Shown one piece after another: positions 18,137 through 26,302 of a DNA stretch of 43,185 bases. Where the stretch lies: NCBI RefSeq assembly GCF_000502875.1, contig NZ_AYWX01000002.1, forward strand, positions 95,511 through 138,695. Reading direction: 5' to 3'. Each line of letters starts with the position of its first letter. Within the stretch, counting starts at the first letter, position 1. The notes under the pieces are model-generated. The model searched no databases and had not been told where the DNA came from. It saw only the letters and a program-made list of their open reading frames with translations. The DNA comes from Mesorhizobium sp. L2C084A000. GTDB taxonomy: Bacteria; Pseudomonadota; Alphaproteobacteria; Rhizobiales; Rhizobiaceae. Position numbers and translations under genes: made by a program.

Positions 18137-18159
18137 GCCGGGGCGCGCGCCGCCCCGGC
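18137..18159 (+). terminator. 9-bp GC hairpin between binding protein and GMC oxidoreductase
   Basis: A perfect GCCGGGGCG / CGCCCCGGC stem with a 5-nt loop, 8 nt after the binding-protein stop and 25 nt before the oxidoreductase ATG. No T-run follows. More likely an intra-operon stabiliser that raises the binding-protein level than a full terminator. Confidence 0.5.
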
Positions 18160-18184
18160 ATCTCCATTCTCAAAGGGGCTGGCC

Positions 18185-19795
18185 ATGCAGACCGAAAATC
18201 TTGACTACGACTACATCGTCATCGGCGCAGGCTCGGCCGGTTGCGTCCTTGCCAATCGCCTGAGCGCCAACCCGTCCCACAAAGTGTGCCTGATCGAAGC
18301 CGGCGGCAGCGACAGCGGCCTGCGGGTCAAGGTGCCTGCCGGCATCCTCTCGCTCTACGGCAATCCGAACTATGACTACTGCTATGTCGGCGTGCCTCAG
18401 CCCAACCTCAACGACCGCAGGATTCCGGTCAATCGCGGCAAGGCGTTGGGCGGCTCCAGTTCGATCAACTCGATGGTCTACATCAGGGGCGCCGCGCAGG
18501 ACTATGACGAGTGGTCGCGACTCGGCTGCGCAGGCTGGGCATTCAGCGACGTGCTTCCCGTCTTCAAGAAGCTCGAGCGCAACCTGCTTGGCCAGGACCC
18601 GCACTACCACGGTACAGGCGGGGAACTGCTGGTCGACAAGCCGCGCGATCCGAATGTGCTGTCGTCGATGTTCGTCAAGGCCGGCAACAATGCCGGTCTT
18701 CCGGCCAACAGCGACTTCAATGCCGAAAGCCAGTTCGGCCTCGGCATCTACAATGTCACCCAGGATCGCGGCCAGCGCTTCAGCAGTTTCACCGCCTTCA
18801 TGCGCCCGGTGCTCGATCGCAAGAATCTCACAATCCTCAGCGAATGCGAAGTGATCGACCTCGATATAGCCCAGGGGCGCGCGACAGGGGTACGGGTGCG
18901 GCACAAGGGCGAGCAGAAGACGCTGTCGGCCCGCCGCGAAATCGTGCTTTCGGCCGGGGCCATCAATTCACCGAAGATCCTGCTGGCGTCCGGCATCGGC
19001 GCAGCCGCCGAGTTGCAGGCGATCGGCATAAAGCCGGTTGTCGGTCTGCCGGGCGTGGGCAAGAACCTTCAGGACCATATCGACGGCATGATCACGGTCC
19101 GCTCCTCGAGCACGAAGACGCTCGGCCTGTCGCTGCCCAACTTGCCCCGCGTGCTGGCTGCGCCTTTCCGGTACTTTGCCGGCCGCAAGGGCATGCTCAC
19201 CACCAACTATGTCGAAGCCGGCGGCTTTGCCCGGACGAAATATGCGAACGGCATTCCCGACATCCAGTTCCACTTCGTGCCCGGCTATCGCAGCCATCGC
19301 GGCAAGCTGGTGGAGTACGGCCATGGCTACGCAATCCACACCTGCGTGCTCAGGCCCAAAAGCGTCGGCGAACTCAAACTGTCAGGCCAGGCATCGAAGC
19401 GGGATGTGCTGATCGATCATCGCTTCTTCTCGAACGACGAGGATGCCAGGGTGTTGGTCGAAGGCATCAAGATCGCGCGTCAAATCTTTGCCGCATCCGA
19501 GTTCGACCCGATCAGGGGGACGGAGATGCTGCCGGGCAAGGATGTTCGCAGCGATGACGAGATCCTCGCCTATTTGCGTGCCGAAGCGCTCACCGTCTAT
19601 CATCCGGTGGGGACGTGCAAGATGGGGACCGACGCGATGGCCGTCGTCGACCCGGCAACGCTCAAGGTGCGCGGCATCGGTGGCTTGCGGGTCGCGGATG
19701 CGTCCGTGATGCCGAAGCTGATCGGCGGCAACACCAATGCCCCCAGCATGATGATCGGGCAGCGGGCAGCGGAGATGATCCTGGGCCGGGGATAA
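18185..19795 (+). CDS. GMC-family FAD alcohol oxidoreductase, choline dehydrogenase-like
   Basis: A 536-aa flavoenzyme with the N-terminal FAD motif YDYIVIGAGSAGCVLANRLS (GAGSAG about 14-19), the GMC signature NRGKALGGSSSINSMVYIRG, and the C-terminal catalytic pair His473 (YHPVGTCKMG) and Asn518 (NTNAPSMMIG). It oxidises a primary alcohol to an aldehyde, probably membrane-associated and passing electrons to the respiratory chain as in choline dehydrogenase. The start is the ATG after GGGGCTGGCC; the open frame extends upstream through the binding-protein gene but that is antisense-frame noise. Its place after the Pot-type transporter suggests it acts on the imported amino-alcohol or a derivative (inference). 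Confidence 0.9.
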   Translation: MQTENLDYDYIVIGAGSAGCVLANRLSANPSHKVCLIEAGGSDSGLRVKVPAGILSLYGNPNYDYCYVGVPQPNLNDRRIPVNRGKALGGSSSINSMVYIRGAAQDYDEWSRLGCAGWAFSDVLPVFKKLERNLLGQDPHYHGTGGELLVDKPRDPNVLSSMFVKAGNNAGLPANSDFNAESQFGLGIYNVTQDRGQRFSSFTAFMRPVLDRKNLTILSECEVIDLDIAQGRATGVRVRHKGEQKTLSARREIVLSAGAINSPKILLASGIGAAAELQAIGIKPVVGLPGVGKNLQDHIDGMITVRSSSTKTLGLSLPNLPRVLAAPFRYFAGRKGMLTTNYVEAGGFARTKYANGIPDIQFHFVPGYRSHRGKLVEYGHGYAIHTCVLRPKSVGELKLSGQASKRDVLIDHRFFSNDEDARVLVEGIKIARQIFAASEFDPIRGTEMLPGKDVRSDDEILAYLRAEALTVYHPVGTCKMGTDAMAVVDPATLKVRGIGGLRVADASVMPKLIGGNTNAPSMMIGQRAAEMILGRG

Positions 19796-19867
19796 TTTCT
19801 GTAGCGCAACTCCAGGAAAGGCGTACAGCGGCCTTCCTTCAGTAGCCGCGCAAAAACAATAAGTTGG

Positions 19868-19898
19868 AGCGGTTCAGTGAATCAAACATTGAACCGCT
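19868..19898 (+). terminator. Hairpin downstream of GMC gene
   Basis: A perfect 9-bp stem AGCGGTTCA / TGAACCGCT with a 13-nt loop, followed by ACCTTTT. It lies 72 nt after the GMC stop and could be its Rho-independent terminator, or a dispersed repeat: similar GAGCGGTTCA palindromes are frequent in mesorhizobial intergenic DNA (recollection). Confidence 0.5.
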
Positions 19899-19939
19899 AC
19901 CTTTTGCAGCTGGGCTGCGGCGGGCACGCGCCATCGAAT

Positions 19940-20338
19940 TCAAGCGGCTTGATCGTCCCGCTCATCCGCCTCGCCGTTGATCTCGCGCAGCAGCCTTTCG
20001 ATGTCGGCCTTCGCGAACCGCTGGCGAAACCGACGGTCGAAGGTCGTGAAGATGCCGACGAAGGAGTTGGCGCAGTGCTCCAGCATCGTATCCGCCTCCT
20101 GCGCGGAGATGCCGAGTTGCCCTTGCAGAAAGACGATGAACTTTCGCCGCGCGTCTGGGTTCTGAAGCACGACCTTGGCAGGGCCGCCGAGATCGCGGTT
20201 GGCATCAATGCAACGGGACGCAAACAAATTGCGCTGCGTGCGCCACACAACGCAAGTTTGAATTGAACCCAGCAGCCGATGAACGGCATCGGTCTGGACA
20301 TCTCGTTCTATTTGCTCGGCGGTGGAGTGACATGTCAT
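19940..20338 (-). CDS. Hypothetical protein, 132 aa
   Basis: I do not recognise this protein. It begins MTCHSTAEQIERDVQTDAVH and has a helical, charged composition typical of a real soluble protein (LLREINGEADERDD near the C-terminus; LQGQLGISAQEADTMLEHCA mid-protein), while the opposite-strand frames look like shadows. There is no signal peptide or membrane segment, and two Cys in the N-terminal half. The gene is alone, convergent with the GMC gene and divergent from the FAD oxidoreductase downstream. Start choice is uncertain; no clear ribosome site is visible. It may be a lineage-restricted or decaying gene. Confidence 0.5.
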   Translation of the reverse strand: MTCHSTAEQIERDVQTDAVHRLLGSIQTCVVWRTQRNLFASRCIDANRDLGGPAKVVLQNPDARRKFIVFLQGQLGISAQEADTMLEHCANSFVGIFTTFDRRFRQRFAKADIERLLREINGEADERDDQAA

Positions 20339-20442
20339 GCTTGTGGTGACATCTCATGCTGGCGGCGCCTTCGGTGGGTCCGCAATTCTGGTGAGGCCTG
20401 CTTGCACGTCCTGCATTGTTCCCTAGGGTCTGGCGACTGACG

Positions 20443-21570
20443 ATGGAGGTCCCCGACGAGAAAGTCGATTGCATCGTCATCGGCGCCGGCGTCGTCGGCC
20501 TGGCGATTGCGCGGCAGCTGGCGCTCGATGGACGCGAAGTTATTGTCGTGGAGGCCGAGGACAGCCCCGGGCTGGGCACGTCGAGCCGCAACAGCGAGGT
20601 CATCCATGCCGGCATCTACTATCCGAAGGGCAGCCTGAAAGCGCAGCTATGCGTCGAAGGAAAGAACGCGCTTTACCGCTATTGCGAAGCGCGCGGGATT
20701 CCGCACAAACGCATCGGCAAGCTGATCGTCGCCGCCAGCGACGCGGAATTGCCGATTCTGGAGGGGATCCGGACCAAGGCTGCGGACAATGGTGTTGCGG
20801 ACCTGGAGATGCTCAGCCGCTCGGATGTGGAACGCCTTGAGCCTGAACTGGACGTTGCCGGCGCGCTTTTGTCCCCAAGCACGGGGATCGTCGACAGCCG
20901 CGCGCTGATGCTGGGGCTACAGGGCGATGCGGAGAATGCCGGTGCCACCTTTGCGTTTCGCGCGCCGGTTCTCGGCGGGAGCGTCGACGAAACGGGCTGC
21001 GAGCTCCAGTTTGGCGGCGATATGGAAGGCTATAGGATCGCCGCAAATCTGGTCATCAATGCGGCCGGATTGTCAGCCCATCTCGTTGCCCGAAGCCTCG
21101 CGGGCGGGCATGGCGGCAAAATCCCAGATGTCACCTACGTCAAAGGCAATTATTTTGCGCTTGGACGCCGCCCGTCCTTCAACCATCTTGTTTATCCGGT
21201 TCCGGAACCAGGCGGCCTCGGAGTTCACCTGACGCTGGATATGGGCGGATCGGTTCGTTTCGGGCCGGACGTCGAGCCCGTCGATGAGGTCGGCTACGCG
21301 GTCGACCCAACTCGGGCCACGCCATTTTACGCGGCCATCCGACGCTATTGGCCGGGGCTGAGGGACGGGGAACTGGAGCCGAGCTATTGCGGGCTGCGGC
21401 CTAAAACGAACGGGTTGCAGTTCGGCGATTTCGACATTCTGGCAGATTCGTCCGGACGGCTGATCAGTCTTTTCGGAATCGAGTCACCTGGCCTGACAAG
21501 TGCGCTCGCCCTGTCGGATAGGGTTGTCCAACTAGTCAGAACGACGAACTCGTCTTGCCTTAGCCTTTGA
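20443..21570 (+). CDS. FAD-dependent oxidoreductase, L-2-hydroxyglutarate oxidase (LhgO)-like
   Basis: A 375-aa DAO-fold flavoenzyme: FAD motif CIVIGAGVVGLAIARQLA near the N-terminus, then SSRNSEVIHAGIYYPKGSLK, which is the LhgO-type signature, and a C-terminal FGIESPGLTSALALSD segment closing the FAD site. LhgO relatives oxidise 2-hydroxy acids to 2-oxo acids and pass electrons to quinone. An in-frame TTG lies 9 codons upstream, but ATG is preferred. It converges on the nanEK-type operon, overlapping the last permease by 11 nt. Link to the sugar operon is unproven. Confidence 0.85.
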   Translation: MEVPDEKVDCIVIGAGVVGLAIARQLALDGREVIVVEAEDSPGLGTSSRNSEVIHAGIYYPKGSLKAQLCVEGKNALYRYCEARGIPHKRIGKLIVAASDAELPILEGIRTKAADNGVADLEMLSRSDVERLEPELDVAGALLSPSTGIVDSRALMLGLQGDAENAGATFAFRAPVLGGSVDETGCELQFGGDMEGYRIAANLVINAAGLSAHLVARSLAGGHGGKIPDVTYVKGNYFALGRRPSFNHLVYPVPEPGGLGVHLTLDMGGSVRFGPDVEPVDEVGYAVDPTRATPFYAAIRRYWPGLRDGELEPSYCGLRPKTNGLQFGDFDILADSSGRLISLFGIESPGLTSALALSDRVVQLVRTTNSSCLSL

Positions 21571-22387
21571 CCGCTCCAGCGGTCATGGATCCTGATATCT
21601 GCCGATACATCACAAGACCCAGCAAGGCCGGCGGCAAGGCGCCCAGCATCATGACCGCGGAAGCGGTTCCCCATTTTACGCCGCCGCCGCTTGCGGCGAA
21701 AAAAAACGATGCGCCGACCGTCATCGGGACGGCACGGCTGGTTGTCAGCATGAGGCCGAAGAGGAACTCGTTCCAGGCAGTGATGAAGCCGAAAATGAAG
21801 GTTGTGACGAGCGCCGGTCGGATGACGGGCCGGACGATCATCATCATCACCTGCAAGGAACTTGCGCCATCGACTTTCGCCGCCTCGTCGAGTTCGACCG
21901 GTACATCTGAAATCGCGTTCACCAGGATGACGAGCGCAAGCGGCGCGTTGACGATGGTCAGGATGAGCCCGAGCCCGATCCGCGTATCGAGCAGGCCCAG
22001 CCACTGGTACATCATGTAAAGCGGGATCGCGAAGATGATCAGCGGCACGGCGCGAAGGTTGATGACGATCGGCAGGACCAAGCGCTTTCCCGCCTCGCTA
22101 CGCGCGATCGCATAGGCAGCCGGGAACGCGAGCGCGATCGCAAGGCCGGTTCCAATCAGCGCCGCCACGGTGCTGTTCAGCAGATAGGCATAGATGTTGA
22201 AGCGGCTGGTCTGCGTCAGGACCTCCAGATAGTTGTCGAGCGTCGGCTGGCTGATCCACAAACCGGGGTTCGTCGAAAGCTCGCGCTGGCTTTTGAGCGA
22301 TGTGATCAGCGTCACGATAATGGGGAAATTCATCGCCAGCACGGCGATGGCAAAAACGATCCAGCGCAGTGCCCTGACCATCGTCAA
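21560..22387 (-). CDS. Carbohydrate ABC transporter permease (MalG/UgpE-type)
   Basis: A 275-aa permease with six hydrophobic segments and the EAA loop ELDEAAKVDGASSLQVMMMI, standard for CUT1 sugar transporters. It overlaps the other permease by 4 nt (ATGA type), and is last in the minus-strand operon. No ATPase is encoded beside it; rhizobial CUT1 systems can share an MsmK/UgpC-type ATPase encoded elsewhere. Confidence 0.9.
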   Translation of the reverse strand: MTMVRALRWIVFAIAVLAMNFPIIVTLITSLKSQRELSTNPGLWISQPTLDNYLEVLTQTSRFNIYAYLLNSTVAALIGTGLAIALAFPAAYAIARSEAGKRLVLPIVINLRAVPLIIFAIPLYMMYQWLGLLDTRIGLGLILTIVNAPLALVILVNAISDVPVELDEAAKVDGASSLQVMMMIVRPVIRPALVTTFIFGFITAWNEFLFGLMLTTSRAVPMTVGASFFFAASGGGVKWGTASAVMMLGALPPALLGLVMYRQISGSMTAGAVKG

Positions 22388-23250
22388 AGCTTCCTGCGGC
22401 CGGCAAGCCGGTTAAGGCCGTGGAGAACGATGAACGAAGCCAGGAACAGCACAACCGAGGCGGCGACCGCCTTGCCGATAGCCCCTTCCTTGAAGAAAGC
22501 CTGATAGATGTAGATCGACAAGGACGTCGTTGAACCGCCAGCGCCACTGCCGGTCAGTGCGTAGACATTGTCGAACACCCTGAAACCGTCGATGAAACGG
22601 ATGAAAAACGCAATGACCAGCGTCGGCTTCATCAACGGCAGGTCGATCCAGCGGACGATCTCAAACGGTGATGCGCCATCGAGCGAGGAGGCTTCGCGCA
22701 CGTCGAGCGGTATGGCCGAATAGGCCATGTAGAAGAGCAGGAAGGCGAAAGGCGTCCATTGCAGCGTCTCCACGACGACAAGGGTGCGGAAGGCATTGTC
22801 GATGTCGAGGAAGGCCGGGCTGTCGCCGAACCATTCGAAGAGATAGTAGGGGACGGGGCCCGCGAATTCATGCAGCACCAGCCGGTACATGAGACCGACC
22901 ATGGCCGGCGCGACCATCAGCGGCAGCATCAACGGCGCCATCAGGACTGGACGCTTGCTCAGAAGCGGCGCCAGGAAGATGGCAAGGAAAAGGCCGATCA
23001 GACATTCCGCCGATGCGGTAAGAATACCGAAGCGCAGAGAGAACCAGGCCGAGCTCCAGAATTCGCGGTCGTTCAACACCGCGACATAGTTACCGAAACC
23101 GCTCAACACCGGACTGCGCAACGTCTCGAATGTGACGGTCGAAACGGAATAGATCAGATTGACGATCGCCGGAAAGCCGAGAAACAGAAGCAGGAAGCCG
23201 ACCAGCGGCGTCAGATACTTCCTGCCTTCGGCACGTGTCACAAGGGCCAT
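22384..23250 (-). CDS. Carbohydrate ABC transporter permease (MalF/UgpA-type)
   Basis: A 288-aa permease with six membrane segments and the EAA loop DVREASSLDGASPFEIVRWI. It follows the binding-protein gene after a 56-nt gap that holds a strong hairpin, and is translationally coupled to the second permease. Together they form the inner-membrane channel of a CUT1 sugar importer, probably for ManNAc or another amino sugar given the NanE-NanK enzyme in the same operon. Confidence 0.9.
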   Translation of the reverse strand: MALVTRAEGRKYLTPLVGFLLLFLGFPAIVNLIYSVSTVTFETLRSPVLSGFGNYVAVLNDREFWSSAWFSLRFGILTASAECLIGLFLAIFLAPLLSKRPVLMAPLMLPLMVAPAMVGLMYRLVLHEFAGPVPYYLFEWFGDSPAFLDIDNAFRTLVVVETLQWTPFAFLLFYMAYSAIPLDVREASSLDGASPFEIVRWIDLPLMKPTLVIAFFIRFIDGFRVFDNVYALTGSGAGGSTTSLSIYIYQAFFKEGAIGKAVAASVVLFLASFIVLHGLNRLAGRRKL

Positions 23251-23267
23251 GTCGATCCGCCAAACGC

Positions 23268-23299
23268 GCCGGATACCGGGCCTCGGCCCGGCGTCCGGC
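23268..23299 (-). terminator. Intra-operon hairpin between binding protein and permease genes
   Basis: Two stacked 6-bp stems (GCCGGA/TCCGGC and CCGGGC/GCCCGG) separated by a 2x2 internal loop, with a 4-nt apical loop, between the binding-protein stop and the permease start. This is the usual position of a structure that partly terminates or stabilises the 3' end of the binding-protein message. Confidence 0.5.
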
Positions 23300-23306
23300 C
23301 AATAAT

Positions 23307-24632
23307 TTATTTCTTCAGAAGGTCCTGCATGCCCGCCTTGGTGTGGGCGAGCGCATCCTCGAGGCTCTGCTGGCCGGACCAGTAGCCGGTGAACTCCTTT
23401 GCCTGCAGCTCATAAACCGGGAGCGCACTCGCGGACGTCGCTCCGGTCATGACATAGCCGTACTTGCTGGCGAATTCGCCGAGCTTGACGAGGTCGGGAC
23501 GTTCCTTCGCAACCTTGCCGACGACATCGGGAGACAATGCCGGCGAACCGCCGCTGCGCGCATAGAGCAAGGCCGCATCCTCGGTGGCGAGCCACTTCAG
23601 GAACTTGACGGCGCCTTCCTTGTTCTTGGCGTTCTTGTTGAGGCCCAAACCAAGGCCGTGGATATGATCGGCGCGTCCGTCGGGACCTGCCGGCGGCGCG
23701 ATGATCCCGGTCACCTCGGCGACGGCCGGGGATTTTTCGGTGCTGGTCAGATCCGCCGCCGCGGCGTTCCACTGGAGCGCTGTCGCGGCCTGGCCGGATG
23801 CGAAGGCCGCGTTGGTTTCCGCATATTCGTAGCTCAGCGAATCCTTGGGCGACGACCCGGCATCATAGAGCTTCTTGTAGAGCTCGAGGCCTGTCCTGTA
23901 GGCATCGGAATCCACCGTGACATTGCCGTCCTTGTCCATCCAGTCGCCGCCGTAGGAGCGCGGCAGCGACTGGAAGACCATCATGTTGAACAGCAGGTTC
24001 TTCATCTGCAGGACCGTGCCGTAGCGCACCGGGCTGTCGGGGTTCACCCGCTTGGTGAAATAGAGGGCGGTGGCCCCCCAGTCGTCCCAGGTCCAGCTGT
24101 CCGGGTCTTTCGGCTGCAGCGGCTTGCCGAGATACTTCTGGGCGATTTCACCATAGGTCTTCCTGGCGGCGTCATCCCTGATCAAGGCGTCGATGAGATC
24201 CTTGCGGTAGTACATGAAGTGCAACGAAAGGTCTGTCGGCACGCCGTATTGCTTGCCGTCGAACTGCATCGTCTTGAGAACGGATTCGCCGAAAACCTTG
24301 GCCGCGTCCGCGCCAAGATCGATCGGCTCCATATAGGGCGCGTAGCGACCGAGCGAGTAGGTGGCGACGAGGTTCACGTCGAAGGCACTGGATCCGGCCG
24401 CCATGTCGGCCTGCAGCTTGTCGTAAAAGCCTTCGCGGTTGAAGAACAGCAACTCCACCTTGTCGGCATCACTGGCCTGCGTGTTGTAGGTTTCCACGGT
24501 TGCCCGCAGTGCGGTTTCCTCGGAGCCGCCAGGCCAGCCGAGCACGGTCACGGTTGCGTTGGCAGAGGTCGGCAAAGCCGTCCCCGCAAGGAGGGTGGCC
24601 ATAAGCGCAAAAGACGTCCTGCTCAATTTCAT
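23307..24632 (-). CDS. Carbohydrate ABC transporter substrate-binding protein (family 1, MalE-type)
   Basis: A 441-aa periplasmic binding protein; signal peptide about 1-28 (MKLSRTSFALMATLLAGTAL, ending near ANA) and mature start TVTVLGWPGGSEETALRATV. The LQADMAAGSSAFDVNLVATY and KFLKWLATEDAALLYARSGG segments are typical of CUT1 binding proteins. AAGGGAACG precedes the ATG at 24632. The gene lies 52 nt after nanEK and before two permeases. Expected ligand is an amino sugar such as ManNAc, from the operon partner (inference). Confidence 0.9.
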   Translation of the reverse strand: MKLSRTSFALMATLLAGTALPTSANATVTVLGWPGGSEETALRATVETYNTQASDADKVELLFFNREGFYDKLQADMAAGSSAFDVNLVATYSLGRYAPYMEPIDLGADAAKVFGESVLKTMQFDGKQYGVPTDLSLHFMYYRKDLIDALIRDDAARKTYGEIAQKYLGKPLQPKDPDSWTWDDWGATALYFTKRVNPDSPVRYGTVLQMKNLLFNMMVFQSLPRSYGGDWMDKDGNVTVDSDAYRTGLELYKKLYDAGSSPKDSLSYEYAETNAAFASGQAATALQWNAAAADLTSTEKSPAVAEVTGIIAPPAGPDGRADHIHGLGLGLNKNAKNKEGAVKFLKWLATEDAALLYARSGGSPALSPDVVGKVAKERPDLVKLGEFASKYGYVMTGATSASALPVYELQAKEFTGYWSGQQSLEDALAHTKAGMQDLLKK

Positions 24633-24684
24633 GATCGTTCCCTTCTTTTTTGATGATTTTTGCATGACATGATCGGGCGCGCCG

Positions 24685-26253
24685 TTACCTTGCCCATTCG
24701 GCAAGATCGGCAACACCGATGACGCCGGCGTGGCCTCCGAGCTTCGCCGCTACGAGATCGGGGGAAAGGCGCGGCGGGACCTCGCTCAGATGTGCGCGCA
24801 CCCGGTCGAGATAGCCTTCTGCAAGACCGATGCTGCCGCCGATGACGATCAATTTGGGATCGAACATCATCTGAATGTCCCGGCACAGCGTCGCGACCCG
24901 CGAGGCGCTCTGCGAGACGATGGCGCCGGCCCAGGCCTCGCCCTTCAGCGCACGCCTGAACACATCGACGGCATCGGCCTTGAAGCCGGCCTTGAGGGCT
25001 TGCGAAGCGATCCAGCGGCCGGAGGTGCCGTCCTCGAGCGGAGCCCGGTCTTCAGACAGACTACGGATCAGACCGAAGTGACCGGCAAGACCGGACAGCA
25101 ATCGGCCGTTGCAAACGATGCCGCCGCCAATTCCGGTCGAGATGGTTAGAAAGACGATGTCGCGACCTTGCCCGGCGCCGAATTTGTATTCGCCCCAGGC
25201 AGCTGCCTGGGCATCGTTGACCGCACAGACCGGCTTGCCGAAAACAGAGGACGCCCTTTCGACCAGCGGGTAGCCGTCGGGAATGCCGAGGGTTGCCGGA
25301 TTCAACGCCGACCAGCGTCCATCCTCTACCAATCCGGTCACCGCAATGCCGATACGACTGAAGCGGCTCGACCAGGCCGACGTGCTTTGCGCCAAGGATG
25401 CAAGCCAGGCGTCGGGTCCAGCCTCTCGCGCGGTCGGCACGATCATGTCCTCGATCACCTTGCCGCCGCTGACCAGCGCGGCCATGGTCTTGGTTCCCCC
25501 GATGTCGATGCCCAGAACGGTTGGGCCCAGGACACTTGTGCCAAGGGCGGTTTGCGCGCCCCTCGCCACATAGGCGTCGGAAAGCGCCTGATGGAACCAT
25601 GAGGTGACGTGCTCGGTACGGGTGATCGCCGAGCCGACAACCACGGCACAGGCGCCGGCGCGCGCGGCGGCAGCCGCCTGCTCAGGCGACCGGATACGCC
25701 CTTCAGCAATGACGTAGGGGGTCAGGGTTCGCATTTGAGCAATGAGGGCGATGTCCGGATCCTCCGGCTCCGGCCCACCGACATAGCCGGAAAGCGTCGT
25801 GCCGACGAAATCGACACCCGCGGCAAGGGCCCGGCGCGCATCGTCAAGGCAAGAGCAATCGGCCATGGTCAGCTTGTTCCTGGCCTTGACGGCTTTCACA
25901 AGCGCTTCGACAGGAACGGGACGGACACGGTCCGTCGCATCGAAAGCGATGATATCGGCGCCCGCCTCTGCCAAGGCCTCGATATCGGCCAGATAGGGTG
26001 TGATGCGCACCGGGCTGTCGGTGAGATCCCGCTTGACGATACCGATGATCGGCACGCGGACGGCCAGGCGTGCGGCCGCGACATAGAACACGGATTCGAT
26101 GCGCAGGGCCTTGGCTCCGGCTTCAACAGCGGCCCTGGCAAAGCCTGTCACGAATTGCGCACTATCCATCGGGCCGCCGGGAACCGGCTGGCAGGACACG
26201 ATGAGACTGTTGGTGATGTCTTCCCGCTGCACGTCGGCACTCCCTGTCGCCAT
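24685..26253 (-). CDS. nanEK: Fused N-acetylmannosamine-6-phosphate 2-epimerase / N-acetylmannosamine kinase (NanE-NanK)
   Basis: A 522-aa two-domain enzyme. Residues 1-230 are NanE: NSLIVSCQPVPGGPMD, catalytic Lys74 in IGIVKRD, Glu184 in VIAEGRI, and a C-terminal VVVGSAITR phosphate site. Residues 245-522 are a ROK kinase with DIGGTKT (250-256), VNDAQAAAWGEY (catalytic Asp) and GIGGGIV. The ROK zinc cluster (CxCGxxGCxE) is missing: the region reads GHFGLIRSLSEDRAPLEDGT, without cysteines. Together the domains convert ManNAc to ManNAc-6-P and then GlcNAc-6-P. Neither nanA nor nagA/nagB is in the window. ATG chosen over a GTG one codon upstream. A palindromic operator lies just upstream. Confidence 0.9.
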   Translation of the reverse strand: MATGSADVQREDITNSLIVSCQPVPGGPMDSAQFVTGFARAAVEAGAKALRIESVFYVAAARLAVRVPIIGIVKRDLTDSPVRITPYLADIEALAEAGADIIAFDATDRVRPVPVEALVKAVKARNKLTMADCSCLDDARRALAAGVDFVGTTLSGYVGGPEPEDPDIALIAQMRTLTPYVIAEGRIRSPEQAAAAARAGACAVVVGSAITRTEHVTSWFHQALSDAYVARGAQTALGTSVLGPTVLGIDIGGTKTMAALVSGGKVIEDMIVPTAREAGPDAWLASLAQSTSAWSSRFSRIGIAVTGLVEDGRWSALNPATLGIPDGYPLVERASSVFGKPVCAVNDAQAAAWGEYKFGAGQGRDIVFLTISTGIGGGIVCNGRLLSGLAGHFGLIRSLSEDRAPLEDGTSGRWIASQALKAGFKADAVDVFRRALKGEAWAGAIVSQSASRVATLCRDIQMMFDPKLIVIGGSIGLAEGYLDRVRAHLSEVPPRLSPDLVAAKLGGHAGVIGVADLAEWAR

Positions 26254-26267
26254 CACGATAAATGGAA

Positions 26268-26302
26268 AATACCAGATTACAACCAGTTCATAACTGGTAT
26301 TA
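26268..26302 (-). promoter_or_regulatory. Candidate GntR operator upstream of nanEK
   Basis: A perfect palindrome ACCAGTT-CAT-AACTGGT (26282-26298) lies inside a wider inverted repeat AATACCAG (26268-26275) / CTGGTATT (26294-26301), between the gntR stop and the nanEK start. The 10-mer ACTGGTATTA (26293-26302) recurs upstream of gntR. TGGT/ACCA half-sites fit the NagR/YvoA-type UTRA-GntR group. Part of the site overlaps the gntR stop codon. Confidence 0.6.

Noticed and set aside
17441..18184. N-terminal extension of the GMC oxidoreductase frame
   Set aside because: It overlaps the PotD-like gene in another frame and is Arg/Gln-rich; the ATG at 18185 gives the standard FAD-binding N-terminus.
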